DNA of 45,983 bases from Nitrospirota bacterium (GTDB lineage Bacteria; Nitrospirota; Thermodesulfovibrionia; Thermodesulfovibrionales; Magnetobacteriaceae). Shown here piece by piece: positions 16,269 through 24,885 of the stretch. A program made the position numbers and the translations under genes. The first letter of the stretch is position 1, and each line of letters starts with the position of its first letter. The stretch lies in contig JADFYO010000024.1 in assembly GCA_015233015.1 (NCBI GenBank), positions 1 through 45,983 on the forward strand, read 5' to 3'. Under the pieces are notes generated by a model, which did no database searches, was not told where the DNA came from, and saw nothing but the letters and a program-made list of their open reading frames with translations.

Positions 16269-17345
16269 ATGGACGATAAACCAGTTGCAGGCAATAAGTT
16301 TTACATAATAACCCTGTTGCTGCTGCTTTTGCTGTTTGGGTTTCTCATGTTCAACGTCATCAGGCCCTTTCTTAACCCGATTGCGTGGGCAGTAGTGCTT
16401 GGGATTGTGTTTTATCCCGTTTATCAGTTTATAGGCAAGTTCCTGCGGTGGAAAAATGCCGCTTCTTTAATGACCGTTCTGATTATCGTGTTTATCATTA
16501 TCGGGCCTTTTTCCTACATACTTGTATTAATGGGAAAGGAACTCATCAGCCTCATTAAGTATGTGGAGGAGGGGGCACTCAGTCAATACACCGACGTATT
16601 ATCTCTTGCGCCGCTGAAGTGGCTCGATGACCGCATACACATTTATAAGTACATAGGGACGGAGGAAGTCAAAAAAAAGATTTTGGAGAATATAGCGAAT
16701 TTCGCCCAAAGCATTATGCCTCAGCTGACGATAGGCTTTAAAAATCTCCTCGGCGTCGTCATAGATTTCGTGCTGATGGTAATGACGCTTTATTTCTTCT
16801 TCCTCGACGGGCCGGCCTTTACGGAAAAGATAAGGGACTATCTGCCCTTTACCGACGCGCAAAAGGACAGGCTTGTCAGCCAGACAAAGGACATGGTGGT
16901 ATCTGCTATTTACGGCGGGATGGCCGTGGCGCTGTCTCAGGGCATAGCCGCCGGTCTGGTGTTCTATTTCCTTGACGTGCGGGCGCCGCTTCTCCTTGGG
17001 GCGGCAACTTATCTTATGTCCTTTATCCCCTTCGGGGCAGTTATTATATGGGGGGGGGTCGATATATTTCTGTTTCTGAGCGAGTCCTATTCCAAGGGGA
17101 TAATACTACTGTTGGCCGGCGTCTTAGGTATAAGCATGATAGACAACGTCCTGCGGCCTATGATAGTAAGCGGACGAACGAAGATCTCGTTTTTGCTGAT
17201 ATTTTTCACCGTCATCGGGGGACTTGGATATTTTGGCCTCATCGGCCTGATACTCGGCCCGCTTGTCGTGGTTATCTTTTTAACGTTATTCGATATTTTC
17301 AGGACAATCGATGGGGAAGACAGTAACGCCAGTCCTGAGAGATAA
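16269..17345 (+). CDS. AI-2E family (PerM/YdiK-like) membrane transporter
   Basis: About 358 residues with eight predicted membrane segments: a pair at the N-terminus (ITLLLLLLLFGFLMFNVI, WAVVLGIVFYPVYQF), one at about 60-85, a long cytosolic helical part, and a C-terminal bundle ending FGLIGLILGPLVVVIFLTLFDI. The GPLVV-like end is typical of the AI-2E transporter family, whose substrates vary. ATG 16269 has GGAGG 12 bases upstream; an in-frame ATG at 16218 lacks a site but would add 17 residues. Its 3' end overlaps the start of the next gene by 35 bases, so the two are co-transcribed. Confidence 0.85.
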   Translation: MDDKPVAGNKFYIITLLLLLLLFGFLMFNVIRPFLNPIAWAVVLGIVFYPVYQFIGKFLRWKNAASLMTVLIIVFIIIGPFSYILVLMGKELISLIKYVEEGALSQYTDVLSLAPLKWLDDRIHIYKYIGTEEVKKKILENIANFAQSIMPQLTIGFKNLLGVVIDFVLMVMTLYFFFLDGPAFTEKIRDYLPFTDAQKDRLVSQTKDMVVSAIYGGMAVALSQGIAAGLVFYFLDVRAPLLLGAATYLMSFIPFGAVIIWGGVDIFLFLSESYSKGIILLLAGVLGISMIDNVLRPMIVSGRTKISFLLIFFTVIGGLGYFGLIGLILGPLVVVIFLTLFDIFRTIDGEDSNASPER

Positions 17346-18900
17346 CCGCCGGCTCCTCATCGGGGTCATCACCGCCGCGTTCATGCTCATAATATGCTCG
17401 TGTGATACAAAAAGCGGTACGCCGGACGGCTATGTCTGCATCCGCTTAAACACAAATCCCACAACCCTTGACCCGGCCTCCATCGTTGACGTTCAGGGCG
17501 GCGCCATAGCGGCAAAGATTTACAACGGCCTCGTCAGGCTCGACGCCGATATGAACGTCGTCCCCGATATTGCCGAAAGTTGGCAGCTTAGCCCCGACGC
17601 CCTCAAATACACGTTTAAACTCAGGCGCGACGTCCAGTTTCATAACGGGAAGCCGCTTACCGCAGCCGACGTGGCCTATTCCCTTACGCGCATCCTCTCT
17701 CCTGAGACCAACTCCCCAAACGCCTGGGTGCTGAAAACCCTGGACGGCGCGGAGACCTTTCTGAGGGGTAAGAGCAATACCCTTGACGGCATCGCAGCCC
17801 CCGACAACTATACTATCGAGATAACCCTGAAGGAACAGTTTGAGCCGTTTTTAAAACTCCTCTCTATGCCGGCGGCATACATCGTCCCCTCCCCGATGCA
17901 GGAAAAGAGCGGCGGGATTGTTGGTACGGGACCGTTTATCGTCCAGAAATGGGAGCCGGACAGGGAGCTGATTTTGAGAAAGAACAACGGCTATTTCGAC
18001 AGCCCGGCTCACATTGAGGGGATTTATTATAAGATAATCCCCGAGGACCTTACCGCCGTGACGGAATTCATGCTTGGCAATATCGATGTCCTTGACGTTA
18101 CGGCGGCGTCTTATTCCATGTTTACGAAGGACGAAAAATACAAGGCAATGCTGCAAAGCGGCACAGCCCTGAACGTCTATTATCTTGGGTTTAACACATC
18201 GAGACCGCCGCTTTCTGACCCACTTCTGAGAAGGGCTATAGCCTACGCCATAGACAGGCGCAAGATCCTCGAGACATATTTTCAAAACAGGGGCAGCTTT
18301 GCCGTATCCCCCGTTCCCAACGGCCTGAAAAAATACACACTTAACGACAGCTACCCTTATGACAGGGAAAAGGCAAAGGCACTGCTCAGGGGATCCGGGT
18401 ACAAACCATCGACGAAATTGCATTTTTATGTTACCGCCGCTCAGGACGCCGTCGATATAGCCGAGATAATAGTATCCTATCTGAAAGACGCGGGTATAGA
18501 GGCGGAGATAAGAACCCTCGAGTGGAGCGCCTATAAGGCGGCGATAAATAACGGGGAAACGGACATGTTCTGGCTCGGCTGGCTGGCGGACTACCCCGAC
18601 ATCGAGAATTTCCTCTACCCGCTCTACCATTCGTCCAACTTTGGCGCGGGCGGCAACCGCACAAGATATAAAAACACTGAAGTCGATAAGTTAATCGAAA
18701 CAGGCAGAAAAACGGCCGACGAGGCAGAAAGAGAAGCCCTGTATAAAACAGCGGAGGAACAAATTCTAAGAGACGCCCCCGCAGTCTATTTCTGGCAGAA
18801 CAGGGGAGTTACCGCCGTAGCGCCCCGAATAAAGAACTTCCGCGTCTATCCCGTCTATAACATAGACAAGGGGAATCTAATGGAAATACAAACGCCGTAG
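17311..18900 (+). CDS. ABC transporter peptide-binding lipoprotein (SBP family 5)
   Basis: A 529-residue extracytoplasmic solute-binding protein. The N-terminus (AAFMLIICSCDT) has a lipobox-like sequence with Cys near residue 32-34, so it is probably a membrane-anchored lipoprotein. Family features include LNTNPTTLDPASIVD, VPDIAESW, YTFKLRRDVQFHNGKPLTAADVAYSL and, late, MFWLGWLADYPDIENFLYPL, typical of oligopeptide/dipeptide binding proteins (DppA/OppA). No permease or ATPase genes are adjacent, so the transporter must be encoded elsewhere. It overlaps the AI-2E-type gene by 35 bases. Confidence 0.9.
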   Translation: MGKTVTPVLRDNRRLLIGVITAAFMLIICSCDTKSGTPDGYVCIRLNTNPTTLDPASIVDVQGGAIAAKIYNGLVRLDADMNVVPDIAESWQLSPDALKYTFKLRRDVQFHNGKPLTAADVAYSLTRILSPETNSPNAWVLKTLDGAETFLRGKSNTLDGIAAPDNYTIEITLKEQFEPFLKLLSMPAAYIVPSPMQEKSGGIVGTGPFIVQKWEPDRELILRKNNGYFDSPAHIEGIYYKIIPEDLTAVTEFMLGNIDVLDVTAASYSMFTKDEKYKAMLQSGTALNVYYLGFNTSRPPLSDPLLRRAIAYAIDRRKILETYFQNRGSFAVSPVPNGLKKYTLNDSYPYDREKAKALLRGSGYKPSTKLHFYVTAAQDAVDIAEIIVSYLKDAGIEAEIRTLEWSAYKAAINNGETDMFWLGWLADYPDIENFLYPLYHSSNFGAGGNRTRYKNTEVDKLIETGRKTADEAEREALYKTAEEQILRDAPAVYFWQNRGVTAVAPRIKNFRVYPVYNIDKGNLMEIQTP

Positions 18901-18909
18901 TTTTTCTTG

Positions 18910-18938
18910 TTTACTATAACAGCGCTTGTTGTTATAAT
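18910..18938 (+). promoter_or_regulatory. Promoter of small secreted protein genes
   Basis: TTTACT (18910-18915) and TATAAT (18933-18938) are 17 bp apart. A second TATAAT-like box lies just downstream (18953-18958). Confidence 0.4.
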
Positions 18939-18985
18939 ACGTGCTGCCGGATATAATAATTATACTAAATTTTGGGGGGAAGGCA

Positions 18986-19279
18986 ATGAAGACAATAGCA
19001 GTGTCGGTTATGGTGTTGTCAATTGTATCAGTGTTATTAGTATCGGGGGCCTATGCCGACAGGTCGCTGCCCAGGCCGGGCGGCAAGGGATACGTCCAAT
19101 GCACGGAGGGGTATTTTATAGTGAATGAAAAAGGTGAAGTGCTGCAGTGTGTCCTCGCAGTGCCATTAATATACGATGTCTATGGAGGCACGGAAACCTG
19201 TCCCGAAAATAACGTAATAAGATTTAACGCTTCAGGGAAAGTCGAAGGCTGTGCATCCGTCAAGAAGAAAAAACGTTGA
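18986..19279 (+). CDS. Small secreted hypothetical protein with four cysteines
   Basis: A 97-residue protein with a Sec signal peptide (residues 1-23, cleavage after AYA). The mature part has four Cys (YVQCTEGYF, VLQCVLAV, TETCPEN, VEGCAS) that could form two disulfides in the periplasm. GGGGGAAGG before ATG 18986 marks the start. It is followed 29 bases later by the MORN protein, so the two probably share a transcript. No family recognised. Confidence 0.65.
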   Translation: MKTIAVSVMVLSIVSVLLVSGAYADRSLPRPGGKGYVQCTEGYFIVNEKGEVLQCVLAVPLIYDVYGGTETCPENNVIRFNASGKVEGCASVKKKKR

Positions 19280-19308
19280 GTGTCTGAATACAGGAGGTAT
19301 GTTTAACG

Positions 19309-19983
19309 ATGAAGAAGGCACATTTTGTAAAGATTATGGTTTTAAGCATAGGGTTTTGCCTTGCCGCGGCAGGGACGGCCATGTCTGACTGCATATCCGG
19401 AGATTGCATAAACGGCAAGGGCGTTTATATCTTCCCTGACGGCAGCAAGTACGAAGGACAATTCAATAATGGGAAAATGACAGATACCGCCACAGTCACA
19501 TGGCCTGACGGGAGCAGATATACCGGCGGCCTCAAGGACTCTAAAAAAGACGGCTACGGTACGTTTCTGTTTCCCGGCGGCAGAAAATATGAGGGACAAT
19601 ACAAGGACGACAAGATGGCCGGAAGCGGGATTTTCACCTGGCCGGACAACTCCAGATACGAGGGCAGCTTCGCAGATGGAAAATTTGTAAAAGGCGTCTT
19701 TACATGGCCTAACGGCGACAGATACGAAGGGCAATTCAAGGATGATAAGCCAGACGGTTTCGGCGCCATGTACCAGACCGACGGCATTACGTACTCCGGG
19801 GAGTTTAAAAACGGCAAGAAAGACGGAAACGGGACGTTAACCTATAAAGATGGCTCAACATATATGGGAAAGTTTAAGGACAATAAGAAAAACGGCCCTG
19901 GCCTTATGACCCATCCAAACGGCTTGACAGAAGAACTCTTGTGGGAAGACGACAGACTTGTAAAACAAAGCGTACAACAGTGA
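19309..19983 (+). CDS. Secreted MORN-repeat protein
   Basis: A 224-residue protein with a signal peptide (1-26) and about seven MORN repeats of 22-23 residues (patterns such as PDGSKYEGQFNNGKM and WPDNSRYEGSFADGKF) filling nearly the whole mature chain. MORN repeats form an elongated beta-hairpin rod often involved in lipid or protein contact. AGGAGG precedes the ATG by nine bases. A CISGDCINGKG cysteine pair sits at the mature N-terminus. Confidence 0.88.
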   Translation: MKKAHFVKIMVLSIGFCLAAAGTAMSDCISGDCINGKGVYIFPDGSKYEGQFNNGKMTDTATVTWPDGSRYTGGLKDSKKDGYGTFLFPGGRKYEGQYKDDKMAGSGIFTWPDNSRYEGSFADGKFVKGVFTWPNGDRYEGQFKDDKPDGFGAMYQTDGITYSGEFKNGKKDGNGTLTYKDGSTYMGKFKDNKKNGPGLMTHPNGLTEELLWEDDRLVKQSVQQ

Positions 19984-20035
19984 GGCGATACCCAGCCGTT
20001 GCTTGGGGTCTGACTCTGCCATGTCTGCCCCCCCT

Positions 20036-20053
20036 GCATTTTCTAAAAAATGC
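20036..20053 (+). promoter_or_regulatory. Palindrome abutting -35 box
   Basis: GCATTTT-CTAA-AAAATGC is a perfect 7-bp inverted repeat ending one base before the -35 TTGACA of the nuclease gene. It could be a repressor operator or a terminator for the MORN gene. Confidence 0.45.
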
Positions 20054-20082
20054 TTGACATTCTCTCATGGAAGTTCTAAAAT
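20054..20082 (+). promoter_or_regulatory. Strong promoter of nuclease/partner operon
   Basis: TTGACA (20054-20059) and TAAAAT (20077-20082) are 17 bp apart, the closest match to consensus in the window. The leader would be about 70 bases. Confidence 0.65.
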
Positions 20083-20157
20083 ACCGGAGGTTCGGTCCTT
20101 AAAAGATATAAAGATATTAAGGCTCACGCGGCCGGTTAAAAAAGAGGAGGATTGCTG

Positions 20158-21009
20158 GTGCTTTCAGCTAAGTATGTTGCAAGATTAATAAAAGTCCTCA
20201 ATGTTTCAAAGAAGCATCAGGCCGATTCATCGCTTTCTGGATTTGCAGCGGTAAAACCAATAATACATGAATATAAAAGTCAGGGAATAGATATTGCGAG
20301 CTTGTTAAATATTATCGATATTTCGGAAGAGCAGCAAGTGGCCGATTTATTAAATGAATTTAAAAAATTTAAACCCAAAATACAGACGTGCCGCTTGGAA
20401 GAGATAAGGCGGCGGCGTGAATATGCACCAGAGTGGAACGTATTCAAAGTATTAGGCGTGGAAAGTAAGGAGGCCGAGTTTCATACGCCTTTCCTGTTCG
20501 GGCTGCTCAATCCGGATGGTGTCCATGGTCAGGGCAGACTTTTCTTAGATAGTTTCCTCGGTAGGATAGGGGAGAAGATGCCGGAATTTCCTAAGGACAT
20601 TATCTCAGATCCAAACTGGTATGTTGAACGTGAAGTGGAGCACGTAGCTCTGAGAATCTGCAATAACCGGTTGAAAAAAGGTATTTATATCGAGAATAAG
20701 GTATATACGGAAACACGCAGAGGCCAGCTGAGTAAATATGTTAAGTTGTGGCAGCGCCAGTATGAAAATTCCGATAGGGACGGCGGTATATTTTATCTTA
20801 CAGTTCGCGGTGATGAACCGCCAGACGCCGCGTTTGACGACGCGGGTCAATTTACGCGCCAGGAAATTGAGCGCGAATTTGGGGAGATAAGGCTGTTGTC
20901 ATATAAACGTGATATAAGAAATTGGTTAGATGGGATGGTAGATAGCGTTAAACCTCCAAAGTTAAGGCAGTCAATCAACCAGTATATCGAAGTAATAAAC
21001 AACCTATAA
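20158..21009 (+). CDS. PD-(D/E)XK nuclease superfamily protein (PDDEXK_4-like)
   Basis: A 283-residue cytosolic protein. I chose GTG 20158, seven bases after GAGGAGG; the in-frame TTG at 20152 is only one base away from it. Family features: E-x-x-HTPFLFGLLNPDGVHGQGRLFLDSFL (about 107-134) and the core GIYIENKVYTETRRGQLSKY (about 175-194) with Glu179 and Lys181. The position where relatives have R-I-D is RICNN here, so the catalytic Asp may be missing or displaced. The following gene starts 18 bases later with its own strong site. The pair looks like a defence or toxin-type module. Confidence 0.75.
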   Translation: MLSAKYVARLIKVLNVSKKHQADSSLSGFAAVKPIIHEYKSQGIDIASLLNIIDISEEQQVADLLNEFKKFKPKIQTCRLEEIRRRREYAPEWNVFKVLGVESKEAEFHTPFLFGLLNPDGVHGQGRLFLDSFLGRIGEKMPEFPKDIISDPNWYVEREVEHVALRICNNRLKKGIYIENKVYTETRRGQLSKYVKLWQRQYENSDRDGGIFYLTVRGDEPPDAAFDDAGQFTRQEIEREFGEIRLLSYKRDIRNWLDGMVDSVKPPKLRQSINQYIEVINNL

Positions 21010-21027
21010 TATAAAGGAGGAATACAA

Positions 21028-21585
21028 ATGGATAATCCGCGTAAAAAAATGATTGAGGATTTGGCGACCTCAGACAATTATTTTGCTATAAGGGAATTAG
21101 TAAATCTATTTCCTGAAATATCCTTCGAACACCATAAGAGATTATTTCAGGAAGCATTCGATACCGAAAGGTTCAGCGACAACTACGGCATTTCAAAGAT
21201 TCCCAGTAGTGACCATTACAAGGCTCAGCGTATAGAGATTGTCAATCCATCATATCAGGGCGATAATTTCTTTCGTTTCGCTATTTGTGTTATGGGTGGT
21301 GTTGGGGGTAGTGCCGAGAACTGGTATTTTGGAATAATAGGGCCGTGGAATCTTTCGTCGCAATATAAGGAAATTCAGGAACTTAAGGACAATTGCACCA
21401 AGGTAGGGCTTAAACCTTCGGCTAGTTGGATGTATAAGTACTTTAAATCGCAGCGTACCGATGTCTTTGCCTCGCTAATGCAGGGTTCGGACGTAAAACC
21501 AATTGTGCTGTCAATGGTCAGAGAGTTTAATGATAAGGGACAGCAGCTGGTTGAGTTGGTTGACCAGATAAATGCCATTTTATAG
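21028..21585 (+). CDS. Hypothetical partner of PDDEXK_4-like protein
   Basis: A 185-residue soluble protein, ATG preceded by AAAGGAGG at nine bases. It has no signal peptide or membrane segment. A central block (FRFAICVMGGVGGSAENWYFGIIGPWNL) resembles, by my reading, the C-terminal part of full-length PDDEXK_4 proteins, and the C-terminus is a long helix. It may be the split-off C-terminal domain of the nuclease or an immunity-type partner. Convincing as a gene, unknown in function. Confidence 0.65.
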   Translation: MDNPRKKMIEDLATSDNYFAIRELVNLFPEISFEHHKRLFQEAFDTERFSDNYGISKIPSSDHYKAQRIEIVNPSYQGDNFFRFAICVMGGVGGSAENWYFGIIGPWNLSSQYKEIQELKDNCTKVGLKPSASWMYKYFKSQRTDVFASLMQGSDVKPIVLSMVREFNDKGQQLVELVDQINAIL

Positions 21586-21652
21586 AAAATAAAATATGTA
21601 GTGCGAGCTGCCAGTTCGTGTGTTGCATGCAGATGAGTAATAATAAAAGTAT

Positions 21653-21733
21653 GTCATTCCTATGGAAGCAGGAACCCAGTCTTTTGAGAGAATGGCGTAA
21701 GAACTGGATTCCCGCTTGCAGGCGGGAATAACG
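21653..21733. repeat. Dispersed hairpin element (GTCATTCC...GGGAATAAC)
   Basis: About 80 bp with imperfect inverted ends and an inner inverted pair (AACCCAGTCTTT against AAGAACTGGATT). A short relative sits at 6176-6200. This is the kind of palindromic repeat found many times per genome. The gap 21586-21886 holds nothing else I can support. Confidence 0.6.
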
Positions 21734-21886
21734 GAACCTGAAAATCTTCTTATACCTGATTGAGACCGTTTCATAAATACAATTTAAGGTCGAGCTTTCA
21801 TTCCCGGCGGCATTGGCAGCGTGGCAGCTCACTCTTATTACGTATAATTTTACCGTCGGCCATCTTGACGGAGATGTCCAAATCTC

Positions 21887-22597
21887 TTACGCAAACGCCG
21901 ATTTTATTTGCTCTATCTCATTATTAATAAGGCGCTCGGCAACGCCGGGAACGGCCTCCCAAACGACCTTCGCGACTTCTCCATTTATTGCGGGAGTATT
22001 ATCCTGCAACATGCCGGTTATCTCCTTGCCGGTTATCTCTCGTACTATTTTAAACATTTCGGCGGGAAGCGTTACCATGATTCCTTTTATCGTCGAAGCA
22101 ATTACCTGGTTGACTATGACCTCAAGATTTATTGTCCCAATTACTTCGCTAATCTTATTATCTATCGCGACCGAGACCATATTGTTTAAGCCGATGGACG
22201 CGTCTTTAAAGCTGACGTTAATATATTCGTTAACGGATTCCCTAAAAATGGGCAGAATAGTACCTTCGTCAATAATTTGCGCGACTTTTTGTTCGAGACT
22301 CCTATGCAAAAAATAAGAAACATCTGCTATTGTCAACAATACGTTCCCTGTATGTGCGGACAGTGCCGACGGTTCCCCCGGGTTTATAAGCGGCTTTTTA
22401 GAGACGCCGTTATCTTTTTCACCAGGAACTCCAGATAAACTATCAAGCACATTCTTAAGTTCGATCGTGGTTAGATCGTTGTCCAATAAATTCTGAATTT
22501 CACTGCTGTCCCCGGATGGAGCCTGTCCTTCTTCAAAGAATCCCGCACCCTCAACGGCATTGCGTCCTGCCAGTTTTTCCGTGTCGTCGTATCCCAT
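21887..22597 (-). CDS. Hypothetical protein with DUF2497-like C-terminus
   Basis: A 236-residue cytosolic protein. The first 80 residues are acidic and probably disordered. The rest is predicted helical, ending VVWEAVPGVAERLINNEIEQIK. This W-x-x-VP-x-(I/V)AE-x-(I/L)I-x-x-EI pattern is seen in PopZ/DUF2497-type and some response-regulator C-termini; I infer an oligomerisation or polar-localisation role with low certainty. ATG 22597 is preferred; an in-frame TTG at 22612 is possible, and neither has a good ribosome binding site. Confidence 0.55.
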   Translation of the reverse strand: MGYDDTEKLAGRNAVEGAGFFEEGQAPSGDSSEIQNLLDNDLTTIELKNVLDSLSGVPGEKDNGVSKKPLINPGEPSALSAHTGNVLLTIADVSYFLHRSLEQKVAQIIDEGTILPIFRESVNEYINVSFKDASIGLNNMVSVAIDNKISEVIGTINLEVIVNQVIASTIKGIMVTLPAEMFKIVREITGKEITGMLQDNTPAINGEVAKVVWEAVPGVAERLINNEIEQIKSAFA

Positions 22598-22857
22598 CAG
22601 TAACTCGCCCAACTACATCTGCCCATCGTTATTTCCAGCATAGTATCAATTCCACCACCTTTCGTATCGTGATGCTGTCGTCCTCTAATAACAGTCTCCT
22701 CCGCATTTTTACCTCTTCTTATCACCTTGTCAAAACAGCTTTAGAAGTTGAGACCAGATACGAAGGGCTTAGAATACAGTATTTTATGTTGTAGCATAAT
22801 CAGCCCGGAAACCGCAATAGAGAATCAACCTGGTTGTAAGTTTTGCGCAACAGCCCA

Positions 22858-22887
22858 TTGAAAAATTACCTGAATTTATGATATAAT
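22858..22887 (+). promoter_or_regulatory. Promoter of 68-residue gene
   Basis: TTGAAA (22858-22863) and TATAAT (22882-22887) are 18 bp apart. Transcription would begin about six bases before the ATG at 22900. Confidence 0.6.
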
Positions 22888-22899
22888 CTCCATTACTAT

Positions 22900-23106
22900 A
22901 TGCCAAACATTGGAACCATATATAAAATTCTATACTCCATGGGCAGGGTCGAGCTTACAGAACTCGCGGGTGGTCTTAGTGCCGAAACCTTATCCTCGGT
23001 TGCAAAGCTAAAGGTTGATCAGCTTTTATCTAAAGCAGATGAAATTGGGTGGACAAAAGAAGATTTACTTAAGGTAGTTAATAACATATTGAAGACTAAG
23101 GGTTAA
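22900..23106 (+). CDS. Small helical hypothetical protein (near-leaderless)
   Basis: A 68-residue soluble protein (MPNIGTIYKILYSMGRVEL...). It is mostly predicted helix with no Cys. The ATG is 12 bases after the -10 box and has no ribosome binding site, so translation may be leaderless or use the internal ATG at 22939. Codon use is normal for the window. No family recognised. 22613-22899 contains only its promoter. Confidence 0.5.
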   Translation: MPNIGTIYKILYSMGRVELTELAGGLSAETLSSVAKLKVDQLLSKADEIGWTKEDLLKVVNNILKTKG

Positions 23107-23242
23107 TGATATAAAAATCTAAAAATAATCGGAAAAGACAAGCTGATGAGTTTCTATCTGGAATATGAGAGATTAGTCTTTCCCTAGGGTTTTTATGCTG
23201 TACCAGGTAATGAAGGGAATAATTAAAGCAAGGAGACCTCTC

Positions 23243-23422
23243 ATGATTAGTAATATTTCAACATTATTTCAGGAACAGCTTGTCGCCCAATCTAATCAAT
23301 CGAATGCAAAACCTGCCAACTCGAATCCGCAGACGACACCCAGCTTCACTGTTAATATCGGCAACTCTGCATATACGGCGTTACAGGTATTGAAGGATAC
23401 CAATGATCAGTCTGCTAAATAA
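23243..23422 (+). CDS. Small hypothetical protein, 59 residues
   Basis: ATG 23243 has AAGGAGA about eight bases upstream. The product (MISNISTLFQEQLVAQS...) is Asn/Gln/Ser/Thr-rich and has no signal or membrane segment. It faces the small gene at 23566-23769 across a strong hairpin. The pair may be structural or secreted-surface small proteins; no function can be given. Confidence 0.5.
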   Translation: MISNISTLFQEQLVAQSNQSNAKPANSNPQTTPSFTVNIGNSAYTALQVLKDTNDQSAK

Positions 23423-23510
23423 TCAATGAGCGGAAGTGCCGATAAACTTTAGTGGCTTTGACGTACGATAGTATAACTGTCAGTTTTTTCATTGCGTCAG
23501 TATGTGTGTC

Positions 23511-23544
23511 CTCCGGGGACATCTTGTTTGATATGTCCCCGGAG
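23511..23544. terminator. Bidirectional hairpin between convergent small genes
   Basis: CTCCGGGGACAT and ATGTCCCCGGAG form a perfect 12-bp stem with a 10-base loop. It lies between two convergent genes; no long T tract follows. Confidence 0.6.
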
Positions 23545-23565
23545 ATGTACTGCGGGTAAAATCGC

Positions 23566-23769
23566 TTAGGAAGCGGACGGTGCTGCTGGTGTTGCCGAGG
23601 TTACGGTTACGCTTCCAACCTCGTGCGGCTCTGCGAATAATAACTCTAACCCGTTGACAAGAGACGTTATCCCGCCGGAATAGCTCTTAGGTACGCCGTA
23701 GCCGACCAGGCTCATTATCCCTAAGCCTATGTGCAGTACTCCTTCTGCTGAAATCCTGGTATTACCCAT
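23566..23769 (-). CDS. Small hypothetical protein with glycine-rich hydrophobic core
   Basis: A 67-residue protein, ATG preceded by GAGGAGG six bases away. Its middle (VLHIGLGIMSLVGYGVPKSYSGGI) is hydrophobic and Gly-rich, and it ends with a Ser/Ala/Pro tail. It could associate with membranes. No relative recognised. Confidence 0.55.
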   Translation of the reverse strand: MGNTRISAEGVLHIGLGIMSLVGYGVPKSYSGGITSLVNGLELLFAEPHEVGSVTVTSATPAAPSAS

Positions 23770-23814
23770 TTGCTGCCTCCTCGTGTGACTATTGATTGAA
23801 CCGCCGGGGGCGGT

Positions 23815-23845
23815 CTGACCAGCCGCTTGAAAAGCGGCTGGTCAG
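23815..23845. other. 14-bp perfect hairpin
   Basis: CTGACCAGCCGCTT-GAA-AAGCGGCTGGTCAG is a very stable stem, 46 bp upstream of the minus-strand gene start at 23769. It may be a leader structure or a terminator; the T tract is missing. Confidence 0.5.
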
Positions 23846-24067
23846 TTACTATTGTAATTGCCTATATATATGTATGAAATTCGCATGAATCCACTCTAAA
23901 GCCAATAAATACGCCGGTCTCCTATTCGCATGGGGTCCTGAAAATGTAATAATATGCGAAAATAGCTACAATATTGTACGATTGCTACAAAAATGTAGGT
24001 GGTTTGCCCGGCCCTGGGAAAGAAGTTAGAAATTTTAATAGCCCAATGTTGTGTAATTCTATTTGAT

Positions 24068-24097
24068 TTGCCATATCCGGCCAATATTTGATATAAT
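24068..24097 (+). promoter_or_regulatory. Promoter of yebC gene
   Basis: TTGCCA (24068-24073) and TATAAT (24092-24097) are 18 bp apart, about 40 bases upstream of the ATG at 24137. Confidence 0.6.
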
Positions 24098-24136
24098 ATC
24101 GTTATGTAAATACTATACGGCATCGGGGGAATTTTA

Positions 24137-24880
24137 ATGTCAGGCCATTCGAAATGGGCAAGTATCAAAAGAAAAAAGGCAGTCACCGACTCAAAAAGGG
24201 GTAAGGTCTTCTCCAGAATAGTAAAAGAAATGTCCGTCGCAGCCAGAATGGGCGGGGCAGACCCGGAAGGCAATCCTCGTCTGCGTACCGCCATAGACAA
24301 GGCCAAAGAAGTAAACATGCCCCTCGATAACATCAAAAGGGCAATTCAAAAAGGCGCAGGTGAGCTTGGCGGCGCTATGTACGAAGAAATCATATACGAG
24401 GGCTACGGCCCGGGCGGCGTTGCCGTCCTTATCGAGGCCATGACCGACAACAAGAACAGGACTGTCGCAGAAATCAGATATGCCCTCACTAAACACGGGG
24501 GAACCCTAGGCGAGGGCGGTTGCGTTGCATGGATGTTCTCAAAAAAAGGCTGCATCTTCATAGACAAACAGGCCGTCTCCGAAGACACGCTCATGACCGA
24601 GGCCCTCGAAGCCGGCGTGGATGATCTGAAAAATGACCCCGATGACGATATGTATGAGCTTATTACCGCTGCCGAGGATATGGCCGCCGTTAAGGCACAT
24701 TTAGAGAAAGCATCTATACCTGTTGCCTCGTCTGAGATTACTATGATCCCCGGCAACTACATCGAAGTCGATAACCCTACGGCACAAAAGATGATGCGCA
24801 TTATAGACGCACTCGACGACATGGAAGACGTCCAGAATGTCCACGTCAATTTCGAACTGCCCGATGAGGAGCTGTCATAG
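24137..24880 (+). CDS. yebC: YebC/PmpR family protein
   Basis: A 247-residue cytosolic protein of standard length, beginning [28 protein letters not shown], which is the family's N-terminal signature. Further family blocks are [40 protein letters not shown] and [15 protein letters not shown]. YebC proteins act as DNA-binding regulators or as translation factors that relieve ribosome stalling at proline runs. GGGGGAA precedes the ATG. The protease gene follows five bases after the stop, so they probably share a transcript. Confidence 0.96.
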   Translation: MSGHSKWASIKRKKAVTDSKRGKVFSRIVKEMSVAARMGGADPEGNPRLRTAIDKAKEVNMPLDNIKRAIQKGAGELGGAMYEEIIYEGYGPGGVAVLIEAMTDNKNRTVAEIRYALTKHGGTLGEGGCVAWMFSKKGCIFIDKQAVSEDTLMTEALEAGVDDLKNDPDDDMYELITAAEDMAAVKAHLEKASIPVASSEITMIPGNYIEVDNPTAQKMMRIIDALDDMEDVQNVHVNFELPDEELS

Positions 24881-24885
24881 GCAAA

